Origin: JACNFS01 sp964582065
GTDB taxonomy: Bacteria > Chloroflexota > Dehalococcoidia > GIF9 > UBA5629
Length of the DNA stretch: 21,314 bases
Reading direction: 5' to 3'
NCBI GenBank assembly: GCA_964582065.1
Contig: CAZOQG010000020.1
Location: 1 to 21,314 of the forward strand
The notes below the pieces were generated by a model. The model made no database searches. It was not told the origin of the DNA and saw only the letters and a program-made list of their open reading frames with translations. This document shows, piece after piece, positions 1 to 6,739 of the stretch (the stretch's first letter is position 1; each line of letters opens with the position of its first letter). The position numbers were made by a program, and so were the translations under genes.

Positions 1-594
1 TCGGTGCTGGTTCAGACGATTCTTTCGCAAAACACATCGGATACTAATTCCAGGCGGGCATTCGAGTCGCTACTGGCTTCTTTCGGTAGCTGGGACGAGG
101 TAGCCGATGCCAGCGTGAGCCACATCGCTGATTCTATCAGGGCTGGTGGTTTAGGAGAAATCAAAGCCAAGTATATCAAGCAGGTGCTTGAGGAGATACG
201 GCGAAGGCGAGATGGGTTCGACCTCGACTTTTTGAGGCAGCTTTCTCTGGACGAAGCCAGGGATTGGCTGAGGCAATTGCCGGGAGTGGGTATGAAAACA
301 GCCAGCTGCGTGTTGATTTTCTCGCTGGGAATGCCCGCTCTGCCGGTGGATACACATGTTTTTCGTGTTGCCAAAAGGCTGGGACTGGTTGATTCTAAGT
401 CCTCCGTGGAACGGGCCCATAAGGTGATCGAGAGCCTTGCCCCACCCGGTGATGTCTATCAGCTTCATGTTTTGTTGATAGAACATGGCAGGAAGATATG
501 CAAGGCCCAGCGGCCCCTTTGTAACCAATGTGCATTAAGAGGATTGTGCCCCAGTTATGAGGAACTTGCAAACAAAGCAAAAGCGCCAAATTAG
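1..594 (+). CDS. nth: Endonuclease III (DNA glycosylase/AP lyase), 5'-truncated by the window edge
   Basis: Base-excision repair enzyme that removes oxidised pyrimidines and nicks the abasic site. The frame is open from base 1, so the true start lies outside; about 197 residues are visible. Numbering from the GTG at base 4, the helix-hairpin-helix LPGVGMKTA (92-100) carries the expected catalytic lysine (K98), and VDTHVFRVAKRLGL holds the catalytic aspartate (D116). The C-terminus has the 4Fe-4S ligand pattern C-x6-C-x2-C-x5-C (C166, C173, C176, C182), which defines the Nth/MutY group. There is no MutY-type C-terminal domain, and the protein ends shortly after the cluster, as in Nth. ILSQNTSDTN near the visible start is the usual N-terminal helix of the family. 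The gene converges on the sensor kinase across a repeat-filled spacer. Family is certain; exact lesion preference is not visible. Confidence 0.95.
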   Translation, partial: SVLVQTILSQNTSDTNSRRAFESLLASFGSWDEVADASVSHIADSIRAGGLGEIKAKYIKQVLEEIRRRRDGFDLDFLRQLSLDEARDWLRQLPGVGMKTASCVLIFSLGMPALPVDTHVFRVAKRLGLVDSKSSVERAHKVIESLAPPGDVYQLHVLLIEHGRKICKAQRPLCNQCALRGLCPSYEELANKAKAPN

Positions 595-613
595 GCATGT
601 CTGAAGTTCGGAT

Positions 614-752
614 AAATCCTAATTCCTAAATCCCAAACAAATCCAAAATACCCAAACACCAATGACCAAAACGTTATGGTTTTGAATTTGGAAATTTGAA
701 TTTTGACATTGTTTGGCGTTTAATATTTGTAATTTGGGATTTGTTGTTTTTC
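614..752. repeat. AT-rich imperfect palindromic repeat element
   Basis: This non-coding stretch is much richer in A+T than its flanks. Its left end (AATCCTAATTCCTAAATCCC, then an ACAAATCC motif) is roughly the reverse complement of its right end (TTTGTAATTTGGGATTTG). An inner pair, CAATGACCAAAAC and TTTTGACATTG, also mirrors. The whole element could fold into one long imperfect hairpin. A related AATCCTAATTTCTAAACCC motif occurs at 6296 and its inverted counterpart near 6507-6540, so it looks like a dispersed family. No ORF is supported. It may be a MITE-like element or a decayed palindromic repeat. Confidence 0.55.
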
Positions 753-802
753 CCCTCTGACTCCCTTTCACCAGCGCGTGTCTTTTAAGGTCGTTTCTCC
801 TC

Positions 803-837
803 TATCGTTGCGAGGCACGGAGTGCCGTGGCAATCTC
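803..837 (+). repeat. Short palindromic repeat, type B (CGTTGCGAGGCAC...GTGCCGTGGCAATCTC)
   Basis: GAGGCAC and GTGCC face each other around a short loop, giving a small hairpin flanked by CGTTGC and GGCAATCTC. The same unit occurs at 21287-21314 (same orientation, cut by the window edge) and inverted at 12962-12997 and 18541-18575. It is therefore a dispersed intergenic repeat, not a gene. Confidence 0.75.
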
Positions 838-962
838 ACTAGAATGCAATGAATTAAACATCAATAATCAAAGTGGCAGATCACAATTCAAAAAGCGCTG
901 CCGTTGTGGGTCTTCTGTCCTCCGCCGTGATTGCTTCGTCGCTGTTGCTCGTCGCAAAGACC

Positions 963-1011
963 AAACGGCATGGGGGGGGCCGATGGGCGAGGTAAAAGTT
1001 TACACTACATG
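963..1011 (-). repeat. Degenerate REP-like half element (type A)
   Basis: GGGCGAGG followed by a small hairpin and ACACTACATG at the right end matches the right half of the better copy at 1032-1098. The internal stem has changed to GTAAA/TTTAC but is still able to pair. It stands about 20 bp from the next copy, so the two form a tandem pair in the spacer between the converging nth and kinase genes. Confidence 0.55.
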
Positions 1012-1031
1012 TTTTTGCATAAGTCCAACCG

Positions 1032-1098
1032 CATGCAGTGCGGTCTTTTAAGGCCGCCCGGGGGGTTGACAGGCGAGGCTGAAGCCTCACACTACATT
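1032..1098. repeat. REPIN-like two-hairpin repeat (type A), overlapping the kinase stop codon
   Basis: Two small stems, GCGGTCTTTTAAGGCCGC and GAGGCTGAAGCCTC, lie head to head between inverted ends (CATGCAGTGC on the left, CACTACATTG on the right). The copy at 18401-18463 is the same unit in inverse orientation. The arrangement resembles REPINs, which are pairs of inverted REP sequences that in other bacteria are mobilised by RAYT (Y1-type) transposases. No such transposase is in this window. Its right edge contains CTACAT, which read on the minus strand gives the last ATG TAG of the neighbouring kinase gene. Confidence 0.75.
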
Positions 1099-2531
1099 GT
1101 TGGGTGGTCTCCGACGGTGGGGTTGACGGGGAATCTGACCAAGAACTGCGTCCCCTCACGCAATACGCTGTTAACCTTGATATCTCCCCCGTGAGCCCGC
1201 AGTATCTCTCTGGCGATGGCTAGCCCCAAACCGGTGCCGGTTTTTGTTCCTGAAGCGTCAGCTCGGTAGAAGCGCTCGAAGACGTGGGGTAGTTGCTCGG
1301 GGGGGATGCCTGGGCCGGTATCCAACACGGTAACTTCAACAAAGTTGGGGGAGGGTTGCCGTGCAGCGATGCTTATCCTACCCCCGGCCGGGGTGTGTTT
1401 GAAGGCATTGTCTAGCAGATTGCTGAAGACTTGCTCTAAGCGGTCGATGTCGCCATTTACGGGTGGCAACGGCTCGACGTCGGTTGTGAATTGCAAACCT
1501 TTCTCTTCTGCCCGCATCATGAAAATCTCCCGGCACTGCTGCAGGAGTTCCCTTAAATCTGTAGGTTCTTTGACCATGTTCACCTGCCCGGATTCGAGCT
1601 TGGAAAGCTCAAGCAGTTCATCTACGAGTCGCATCATGCGTTTGGACTCGTCCTCGATAACGCGGGCAGCCTTGAGCTGTGCTTCTTTGTCCCTGGCTGT
1701 CCCATCGAGTATGGCCTGGGAGAATCCCTTGATAGAAGTAAGCGGGGTTCTGAGTTCATGGGAGACATCGGCTACAAAGTTGCGCAGCATTTGCTGGGAA
1801 TATTTTACTTGCTTGGCCATCTGGTTGAACCTTAGGGCAAGCCCTTTAACCTCCTTGGGGCCAGCTAAGGGGACTTCCTGGTCATATTGACCTTGGGCCA
1901 TTTCCTCGGCTGCGTTTGTCACGCGCCGGATAGGAAGATAGACGGAACGGGCGAGGAGAATGGCAATCACTATGGAGACACCTAAGGCGATGAGCCCCGC
2001 CCACAGGAAAGGTTTTGCCAACTCGGTCCAGAGAGCTGGAGCCTCTGTACGAGGCACGGCTAGGACCAGGGTTGCAGGAGCAGTCGGGCTCCGGGATTTG
2101 AACAATCCGGTGAAAGGATGGGCGACGAACATGAAATTCTGTCCCTCAGACGAAACATAGGTTCCACGATAAGGCCTTTTCCTGTTAGCGGGCAGCTTTT
2201 CTGGCGGTGGCTTGGGTAGGTCATATACCGAGGAGCTTTCTTCCGGGGATGCGTACTTGATGACGTTGCCTTGAGTATCAAGCAGAAAGATGTAGGTGTT
2301 GGTCTCCTGTGCCAGCTCTTCGAGATTCGTCCACGCTTGGTTCAGGGAAATCCGGCCCAGGGCTGTTGCCCTGACTTGAACGTATACGGGCAGCGACATG
2401 TCGCTTAGACGCGCAACGGCTAGCCTGTCGCGATAGTCCTGGAGCAGTACTAGCAGAGCGGCGGCGACTACGCTGAGGCAGAGGACTATAATCAAAACAT
2501 AGGAGAGAATCAGGCGTGTACGCAGGCTCAT
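1092..2531 (-). CDS. Membrane sensor histidine kinase (PhoR/ResE-like layout)
   Basis: Signal-sensing half of a two-component system; 479 residues. In order: transmembrane helix at about 7-30, extracytoplasmic sensor region 31-175, second helix 176-198, HAMP linker 199-250, HisKA domain with the phospho-acceptor H258 in FVADVSHELRTPLTSIKGF, then the HATPase domain with N box (NLLDNAFKHTP, 371-381), G1 (DTGPGIP, 404-410), F box (FERFYRAD) and G2 (GTGLGLA, 432-438). All catalytic motifs are intact. An AGAGG stands 7 nt before the ATG. It lies 52 bp downstream of the response regulator and is surely co-transcribed with it. The last residues (PTM and stop) are encoded within a REPIN-like repeat, so the C-terminal tail looks repeat-derived. 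The stimulus cannot be deduced; the sensor region has no recognised motif. Confidence 0.95.
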   Translation of the reverse strand: MSLRTRLILSYVLIIVLCLSVVAAALLVLLQDYRDRLAVARLSDMSLPVYVQVRATALGRISLNQAWTNLEELAQETNTYIFLLDTQGNVIKYASPEESSSVYDLPKPPPEKLPANRKRPYRGTYVSSEGQNFMFVAHPFTGLFKSRSPTAPATLVLAVPRTEAPALWTELAKPFLWAGLIALGVSIVIAILLARSVYLPIRRVTNAAEEMAQGQYDQEVPLAGPKEVKGLALRFNQMAKQVKYSQQMLRNFVADVSHELRTPLTSIKGFSQAILDGTARDKEAQLKAARVIEDESKRMMRLVDELLELSKLESGQVNMVKEPTDLRELLQQCREIFMMRAEEKGLQFTTDVEPLPPVNGDIDRLEQVFSNLLDNAFKHTPAGGRISIAARQPSPNFVEVTVLDTGPGIPPEQLPHVFERFYRADASGTKTGTGLGLAIAREILRAHGGDIKVNSVLREGTQFLVRFPVNPTVGDHPTM

Positions 2532-2583
2532 GTGGAACCTCTATTTGTGGCAGCCCCTTGTTACCGTGATAGGAAACTCTATC

Positions 2584-3273
2584 TCAATTGCTGGCTGCCT
2601 GTGATTTCAGTACCATCTTGTATCCTATGCTACGGACCGTTTCTATTGAAGCGCTCGACCTGCTTAATTTGTCACGGAGGTGGTTGATGTGAATATCAAC
2701 TGTTCGCGTTTCTCCATAGTAACCGGTTCCCCAAACCGTCTCAAGAAGTTGCTCTCTGGTCAAGACGATTCCCAGGTTTTGCGCCAGGGTTGCCAGCAGG
2801 TCAAACTCTTTGGTCCGCAATGTCAGGGGTTGCCCATCTATGGTTACCTCATGCTGAGAGGAATCGATGCGAAGATTACCCACCTCTATGGCTTGGCCGG
2901 GTCTGAGTCCAGCCTGGTAGCGGCGAAGAACAGCCTTGACTCTGGCCACTAACTCTCTTGGATTGAATGGTTTTGTCAGATAGTCATCCGCTCCCAGCTC
3001 AAGCCCTACTATCTTATCGATGTTTTCCTTTCGAGCGGTAAGCATCAGGATAGGGACATCGCTTTTCTTTCGTATCTGGCGGCATACCTCAAAGCCATCG
3101 ATGTCGGGTAGCATCAGGTCCAGGACAACGAGAGCCGGCTTGGCGGTGTCCAATCTGGACAGGGCGTCGTTGCCATTGCCGACTCCTTCTACGTGATAGC
3201 CTTCTTGCTTGAGGTAGAGCTTGGCAAGTTCTAGAATGTTCGGCTCATCGTCGACGACCAGGATAGCTGCCAT
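2584..3273 (-). CDS. OmpR/PhoB-family response regulator
   Basis: DNA-binding transcription factor activated by phosphorylation; 229 residues, the usual size. The receiver domain (1-118) has the acidic pair D8/D9, phospho-acceptor D52 in LVVLDLMLPDIDG, the switch threonine T79 in LMLTARKEN and K101 in YLTKPFNPREL. A winged-helix domain of the OmpR type follows (about 127-225), with LTLRTKEFDLLATLAQNLG, TREQLLETVWG and the recognition-helix region TRTVDIHINHLRDKL. GGAGG lies about 9 nt before the ATG. The gene is first in an operon with the sensor kinase; a perfect TATAAT stands upstream. Its partner is clearly the kinase, and the 40-residue-repeat protein upstream is a possible but unproven target. 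Confidence 0.95.
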   Translation of the reverse strand: MAAILVVDDEPNILELAKLYLKQEGYHVEGVGNGNDALSRLDTAKPALVVLDLMLPDIDGFEVCRQIRKKSDVPILMLTARKENIDKIVGLELGADDYLTKPFNPRELVARVKAVLRRYQAGLRPGQAIEVGNLRIDSSQHEVTIDGQPLTLRTKEFDLLATLAQNLGIVLTREQLLETVWGTGYYGETRTVDIHINHLRDKLSRSSASIETVRSIGYKMVLKSQAASN

Positions 3274-3318
3274 GCCCCAACCTCCATAGTTGAACTCTGA
3301 GAGGTCTTAGCTTCTGTC

Positions 3319-3324
3319 ATTATA
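3319..3324 (-). promoter_or_regulatory. Candidate -10 box for the two-component operon
   Basis: A perfect TATAAT on the minus strand lies 46 bp before the regulator's ATG, between it and the terminator at 3360-3391. The -35 region (near AGGCAC) is a poor match to TTGACA, so the promoter may depend on an activator. That dependence is inference. Confidence 0.5.
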
Positions 3325-3359
3325 TCTTAAAGCGCTTTGCTGTGCCTATCTGTTGAAAG

Positions 3360-3391
3360 GTAGCAAGCCAGGGGAATCCCTGGCTTGCTAC
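3360..3391 (-). terminator. Hairpin terminator of the 40-residue-repeat protein gene
   Basis: A perfect 14-bp stem (GTAGCAAGCCAGGG paired with its complement) encloses a 4-nt loop, starting 24 bp after the stop codon. On the minus strand it is followed only by CTTTCAAC, so the U-tract is weak. Confidence 0.75.
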
Positions 3392-3414
3392 GGCTTCCTT
3401 ACTCTTGGCTTGGG

Positions 3415-4086
3415 TTATTCGGCTGAGGAAGCATCTGTTGGGCCAAACCTGCCTTGGAACTTGCCAGGCCCCTCAGGTCTCCAGTTGCCCAGCTGATTCG
3501 GGGAAAGACTTCTTGAGCCAAGCCTGGGGACATCCGGTCTTGCTTCTAACCACGCCTTGTAGGCGTCTGCTTGGTCCTGGGTCCATATACCCTCATCTAC
3601 CAGTTTTTGAAGCCTGTTGTCGAGAGCTTCTTCACGCAGTTCGGTGATGGCCTCCTTGGTGGCATTTTCCAACTGCTGCTGCTCGACACCCAGTTTTCCG
3701 GCGACTCGTGCCGTGAGGGCGTCTCGCCAATCCTGCCGATCCAGATTTTCAGATCGCAGTTCCCTGATGGCCTCCTTGGTAGCATTTTCAAGCTCTTGCT
3801 GGTCGATGCCCAGTTTTTCGGCAACTCGTGCCGTGAGGGCATCTCGCCGGCCCTGCTGCGGTGGGTTCTCAGGCCTCGATTCACTGATGGCCTGTTTGAA
3901 GGCATCTTTAAACGTTTGTTGGCTGATACCCAGTATTTCAGCCACGCGTGTTGTTAAAGCATCACGTGGACCCTGGGAAGCAGGGTTTTGCTCTTCGTCC
4001 TGAGCGAGCACTACACCTGCCGTGCCACCGATGACCATAACGGCAGCCAATACCGCGGCCAGAATAAACTTTTGGCTTTTCCACAT
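3415..4086 (-). CDS. Exported protein with three 40-residue tandem repeats (DUF2680/YckD-like)
   Basis: A 223-residue protein with a signal peptide (about 1-28: KFILAAVLAAVMVIGGTAGVVLA, then QDEEQ). The mature part has three repeats spaced exactly 40 residues apart, starting RDALTTRVAEILG (41), RDALTARVAEKLG (81) and RDALTARVAGKLG (121); each continues into a charged helix ending near E-L-R. The last repeat runs into LQKLVDEGIWTQDQADAYKAWLEARPD, a helix resembling DUF2680/YckD-type exported proteins. The tail (185-223) is Gly/Pro-rich and probably disordered. GGAGG lies about 8 nt before the ATG. A strong hairpin follows the stop. The region upstream runs into an assembly gap, so its promoter may be missing. 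Function is unknown; exported helical repeat proteins of this sort are often called periplasmic or surface proteins without evidence of role. Confidence 0.85.
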   Translation of the reverse strand: MWKSQKFILAAVLAAVMVIGGTAGVVLAQDEEQNPASQGPRDALTTRVAEILGISQQTFKDAFKQAISESRPENPPQQGRRDALTARVAEKLGIDQQELENATKEAIRELRSENLDRQDWRDALTARVAGKLGVEQQQLENATKEAITELREEALDNRLQKLVDEGIWTQDQADAYKAWLEARPDVPRLGSRSLSPNQLGNWRPEGPGKFQGRFGPTDASSAE

Positions 4087-4139
4087 TTCTGTGTAACCTC
4101 CTTCTTTTTTGTTTGACTGAGAGTTGGCTACAGGCTATG

Positions 4140-4239
4140 NNNNNNNNNNNNNNNNNNNNNNNNNNNNNNNNNNNNNNNNNNNNNNNNNNNNNNNNNNNNN
4201 NNNNNNNNNNNNNNNNNNNNNNNNNNNNNNNNNNNNNNN
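4140..4239. other. Assembly gap (100 N)
   Basis: Exactly 100 consecutive N, the conventional filler for a gap of unknown size. The distance and even the adjacency of the genes at 3415-4086 and 4342-4674 are not established by this sequence. Confidence 0.98.
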
Positions 4240-4328
4240 GAGGGCTTCACCCTCGGTGATTGGGGTGAGGTTGTCGTGTTCTTCTGCTTTGACTACCGGG
4301 GTCCTGCCTTGGCCTGAACCGTTTCATG

Positions 4329-4334
4329 TATAAT
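4329..4334 (+). promoter_or_regulatory. -10 box giving a probable leaderless transcript of the DUF4405-like gene
   Basis: A perfect TATAAT ends 7 bp before the ATG at 4342, so transcription should begin at or next to the start codon. No Shine-Dalgarno sequence is present, and an in-frame TGA at 4315-4317 rules out a longer protein. The -35 region is not convincing. Confidence 0.55.
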
Positions 4335-4341
4335 AATCGGC

Positions 4342-4674
4342 ATGTCCAACGACACCTTAGCGGGCCGTCTAATGAGGAAAACGACAAGGAACTATATCAT
4401 GGATGCCATACTGGGTTTGGCTTTTCTGTTTCAGGGCATCTCTGGCTTTATCCTCTGGCTTGTTTTACCCAGAGGCTCTGGTGGGGGTTATAGGGGAGGC
4501 GCTGGTGAGAGCGGTGGAGTTTCTACGTTTCTGTTCAGCCGCCACACCTGGCTCGACATCCATGAGTGGACGGCAGTAGCTCTGCTGGTTGTGCTGGCTG
4601 TGCACATAACTCTGCATTGGCGCTGGATTGTCTATATGACAAAATCATACTTCAGGCATCGGAACGAAGCTTAG
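4342..4674 (+). CDS. DUF4405-like small membrane protein, possible haem-binding cytochrome-b-like
   Basis: A 110-residue integral membrane protein. The first helix spans about 20-42 (MDAILGLAFLFQGISGFILWLVL) and the second about 74-95. A Gly-rich loop (45-60) joins them. The conserved-looking segment RHTWLDIHEWTAV (67-79) and the following helix place histidines at H68, H74, H88 and H92 in spacings usual for DUF4405/cytochrome b561-like proteins, which are thought to ligate haem. The protein is close to the short form of that family. The start is forced: an in-frame stop lies 25 bp upstream and no alternative start exists. There is no ribosome-binding site, and a TATAAT lies just upstream, so translation is probably leaderless. 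It converges on glyA. Haem binding is inferred from the family, not shown. Confidence 0.8.
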   Translation: MSNDTLAGRLMRKTTRNYIMDAILGLAFLFQGISGFILWLVLPRGSGGGYRGGAGESGGVSTFLFSRHTWLDIHEWTAVALLVVLAVHITLHWRWIVYMTKSYFRHRNEA

Positions 4675-4826
4675 TGTAGTCTGGAGACTGGGCAATTAGG
4701 TAGGAGGAGGATTCTTGAGGCGGACTCGCGGTTTAGGGAACAATGCTCTTCTGGCATCTGGCTGTTGTGTGCAAGCGTCGTGGTGTGATGCAGGTTGTTT
4801 CTTGTTGAGAGGGCTTTCCCCCAGTC

Positions 4827-6068
4827 TCAGTCTATTCCTGGGGTGGGGAAGCGGTGACACAGGGATGCCACCTGTTCACTTACTTCGTTTTGAACCTTTG
4901 GGTTGTCGGAGTTGGATAACACTCTGGTGATGAGAGAGGCGATTTGCTTCATTTCCTGGGAGCCAAAGCCTCGGGTGGTCAGGGCTGGCGTACCCAGTCT
5001 TATGCCGCTGGCGACTTGTGGTGGCCTGGGGTCAAAGGGGACGACATTCCTGTTTACCAGAATGCCGGCAGCTTCAAGGGCTTCCTGAGCAGCTTTGCCG
5101 TCTATTCCAGTTTGAGTGAGGTCAACAAGGATAAGGTGGTTGTCAGTGCCTCCTGATACCAGGCGCAGACCCTGCTGCTGAAGCTCAGAGGCCAGAACCG
5201 CAGCATTTTCTAGAACCGCCTTCTGGTAGCCGGTGAACTCGGGCTGCATGGCTTCAAAAAAGGCTATGGCTTTCGCAGCGATGGCGTGCATCAGCGGCCC
5301 CCCCTGCATCATAGGGAAAACAGCGGAATCAATCTTCGAAGCCAGCTCTTGTTTACATAAGATGAAGCCACTGCGCGGACCACGTAAGGTCTTGTGGGTG
5401 GATGAGGTGACTATCTCAGCATAAGAAACCGGGGAAGGATGTAAATTGGTGGCCACTAATCCGGCTATGTGGGCCATATCCGCCACAAGCAGAGTGCCGG
5501 CTGCATCACAGATGTCACGGAAGCGTTTGAAGTCAATGGTTCGGGGATAGGAGCTGGCCCCAGCGACAATCAATTTTGGCCTGTGCTTCAGAGCCATCTT
5601 CTGTATGTCATCGTAGTCGAGCCTTTCAGTTTCTCGGTCAACTCCGTAGGGGATGAAGTTGTACCATCTGCCTGAGAAATTGACCTGAGCGCCATGAGTT
5701 AGATGTCCGCCATGGCTTAAGCCCATTCCCATAACGGTATCACCAAGCTCAAGGAGGGCGAAGTAGACTGCCATGTTAGCTTGGCTGCCGCTATGAGGTT
5801 GGACATTGGCGTGCTCGGCATGGAACAGCTTCCTGGCTCGCTTGATAGCCAGGTTCTCGATAGCGTCTACGTTGGGGCAGCCAGCGTAGTAGCGGCGCCC
5901 TGGATAACCTTCAGCATACTTGTTAGTTAAGCTGGAGCCTTGAGCCTGGAGCACTGCCTTACTGGCGTAGTTCTCGGCGGCAATAAGGTTTATGGTTTCT
6001 TTTTGCCGCCTGTTTTCCAGCTCCAGAATTCGGGCAGCGTCAGCGTCTTGTAGGCCTTTGTTAGTCAA
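4827..6068 (-). CDS. glyA: Serine hydroxymethyltransferase
   Basis: PLP enzyme interconverting serine and glycine with tetrahydrofolate; the main source of one-carbon units. With the start chosen here it has 413 residues, the usual bacterial size. INLIAAENYASKAV is the conserved N-terminal segment; YAEGYPGRRYYAGC, the Ser/Gly-rich QPHSGSQANMAVYFALL, DMAHIAGLVA and the PLP-lysine motif SSTHKTLRGPRSGF (K226) are intact. I chose the TTG at 6068-6066 because GGAG stands 8 nt upstream, and because the longer frame (to 6113) would begin inside the -35/-10 promoter at 6095-6123 and adds 15 residues not typical of the family. It converges with the DUF4405-like gene and has no obvious hairpin terminator. 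Identity is certain, start fairly sure. Confidence 0.95.
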   Translation of the reverse strand: MTNKGLQDADAARILELENRRQKETINLIAAENYASKAVLQAQGSSLTNKYAEGYPGRRYYAGCPNVDAIENLAIKRARKLFHAEHANVQPHSGSQANMAVYFALLELGDTVMGMGLSHGGHLTHGAQVNFSGRWYNFIPYGVDRETERLDYDDIQKMALKHRPKLIVAGASSYPRTIDFKRFRDICDAAGTLLVADMAHIAGLVATNLHPSPVSYAEIVTSSTHKTLRGPRSGFILCKQELASKIDSAVFPMMQGGPLMHAIAAKAIAFFEAMQPEFTGYQKAVLENAAVLASELQQQGLRLVSGGTDNHLILVDLTQTGIDGKAAQEALEAAGILVNRNVVPFDPRPPQVASGIRLGTPALTTRGFGSQEMKQIASLITRVLSNSDNPKVQNEVSEQVASLCHRFPTPGID

Positions 6069-6094
6069 TGGTGTGTCTCCAAGATATCCAGAGC

Positions 6095-6123
6095 ATAATA
6101 CCATCACCCCCAATTCAGGTCAA
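6095..6123 (-). promoter_or_regulatory. glyA promoter
   Basis: On the minus strand TTGACC (6123-6118) and TATTAT (6100-6095) are separated by exactly 17 bp. Transcription would start near 6088, giving a leader of about 20 nt that contains the GGAG used by the TTG start at 6068. Confidence 0.7.
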
Positions 6124-6161
6124 CAATCATTTGGCTTTTTTGGGGTCGCTTCAGCTCCAAC

Positions 6162-6213
6162 CACATGTAGTGCGGTCTTTTGAGGCCGCCTGGGGTGGCT
6201 GATGGGCGAGGCG
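6162..6213. repeat. REPIN-like repeat (type A), left half intact, right half decayed
   Basis: CATGTAGTGCGG followed by a GCGGTCTTTTGAGGCCGC stem matches the left half of the copy at 1032-1098. The right half (GATGGGCGAGGCGG) no longer forms the second hairpin. It lies about 40 bp upstream of the glyA -35 box. Confidence 0.65.
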
Positions 6214-6680
6214 GTTAAAGATTAAAAGTGAAAAATCAAAGAGCAAAATGACAGGTTAAAAGTCAAAAGTGAAATCACCGGTGGAGGAATCCCCAATCCT
6301 AATTTCTAAACCCTAAAGAAATTTTGGTGAGTGTCAGGCCCTAGACCTGACCTCACCAACAACCGCTTGGATTCTAACGTCCCAGGATAAGAACCTAAGT
6401 TACGAATAGGAATCCGGGCATATTCGTCCAGGCTAAGCGTTCAACAAAGCCCAAGGATTGGTGCCACTTCGCCACCCCTTACGCAAGCTCCGCTTGCATA
6501 GATATTGTTTAGAATTTTGGATTTCGTGCTTAGGATTTTAGTGGTTGAGGGTCGCGCGAAGCGAGAAGAATAGAGCAGTATTCAGGTGCGAGCGTGGGGG
6601 TGCTGATGGCTGGTCTGTAGGGCGATCACCCGTGGGCGGATGACTCGCATGGGAACTATTGTGAGGCAATTCGATACCTT
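6214..6680. other. Gene-free spacer with AT-rich repeats and hairpins
   Basis: No credible gene was found. 6216-6275 holds a direct repeat of TTAAAAGTGAAAAATC / TTAAAAGTCAAAAGTGAAATC. 6296-6541 is bounded by AATCCTAATTTCTAAACCC on the left and roughly its inverse (TTTAGAATTTTGGATTT then TTAGGATTTTA) on the right, like the ends of one element. Inside it, 6324-6359 folds into a strong stem (TTGGTGAG with CTCACCAA, then TCAGG with CCTGA), and GCAAGCTCCGCTTGC (6483-6497) is a perfect small hairpin. 6542-6678 shows nothing recognisable; ORFs there lack a ribosome-binding site. Confidence 0.5.
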
Positions 6681-6707
6681 GCGAAAATTGCTGGGCCTGT
6701 ATATACT
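6679..6707 (+). promoter_or_regulatory. Promoter of the first lipoprotein gene
   Basis: TTGCGA (6679-6684) and TATACT (6702-6707) are 17 bp apart. A start near 6714 would give a leader of about 26 nt with AAGGGGGA before the GTG at 6740. The same -10 hexamer precedes the lipoprotein gene at 7851. Confidence 0.65.
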
Positions 6708-6739
6708 TCTTCGCAGTCGGTTTGAAGGGGGAAGCGACA

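Noticed and set aside
827..1194. Plus- and minus-strand ORFs in the nth-kinase spacer
   Set aside because: They consist of repeat sequence and lack ribosome-binding sites.
3713..3950. CRISPR-like periodicity
   Set aside because: The 120-bp period is a protein-coding tandem repeat with substitutions spread through it, not short repeats with unique spacers.
4124..4333. ORF running through the N gap
   Set aside because: Its middle is unknown sequence; the frame is meaningless across a gap of unknown size.
4715..4930. TTG-started ORF with TAGGAGGAGG upstream, after the DUF4405-like gene
   Set aside because: The ribosome-binding site is striking, but the Cys-rich peptide has no family features and more than 100 nt of it is antisense to glyA. 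It could be the remnant of a frameshifted gene; I do not call it.
6324..6359. Terminator for glyA or a riboswitch
   Set aside because: The stem lies upstream of glyA's promoter, far from any gene end, has no T-run, and matches no riboswitch core I know.
6722..6739. TTG start for the first lipoprotein, six codons earlier
   Set aside because: It would place the start codon on top of the AAGGGGGA ribosome-binding site that fits GTG 6740.
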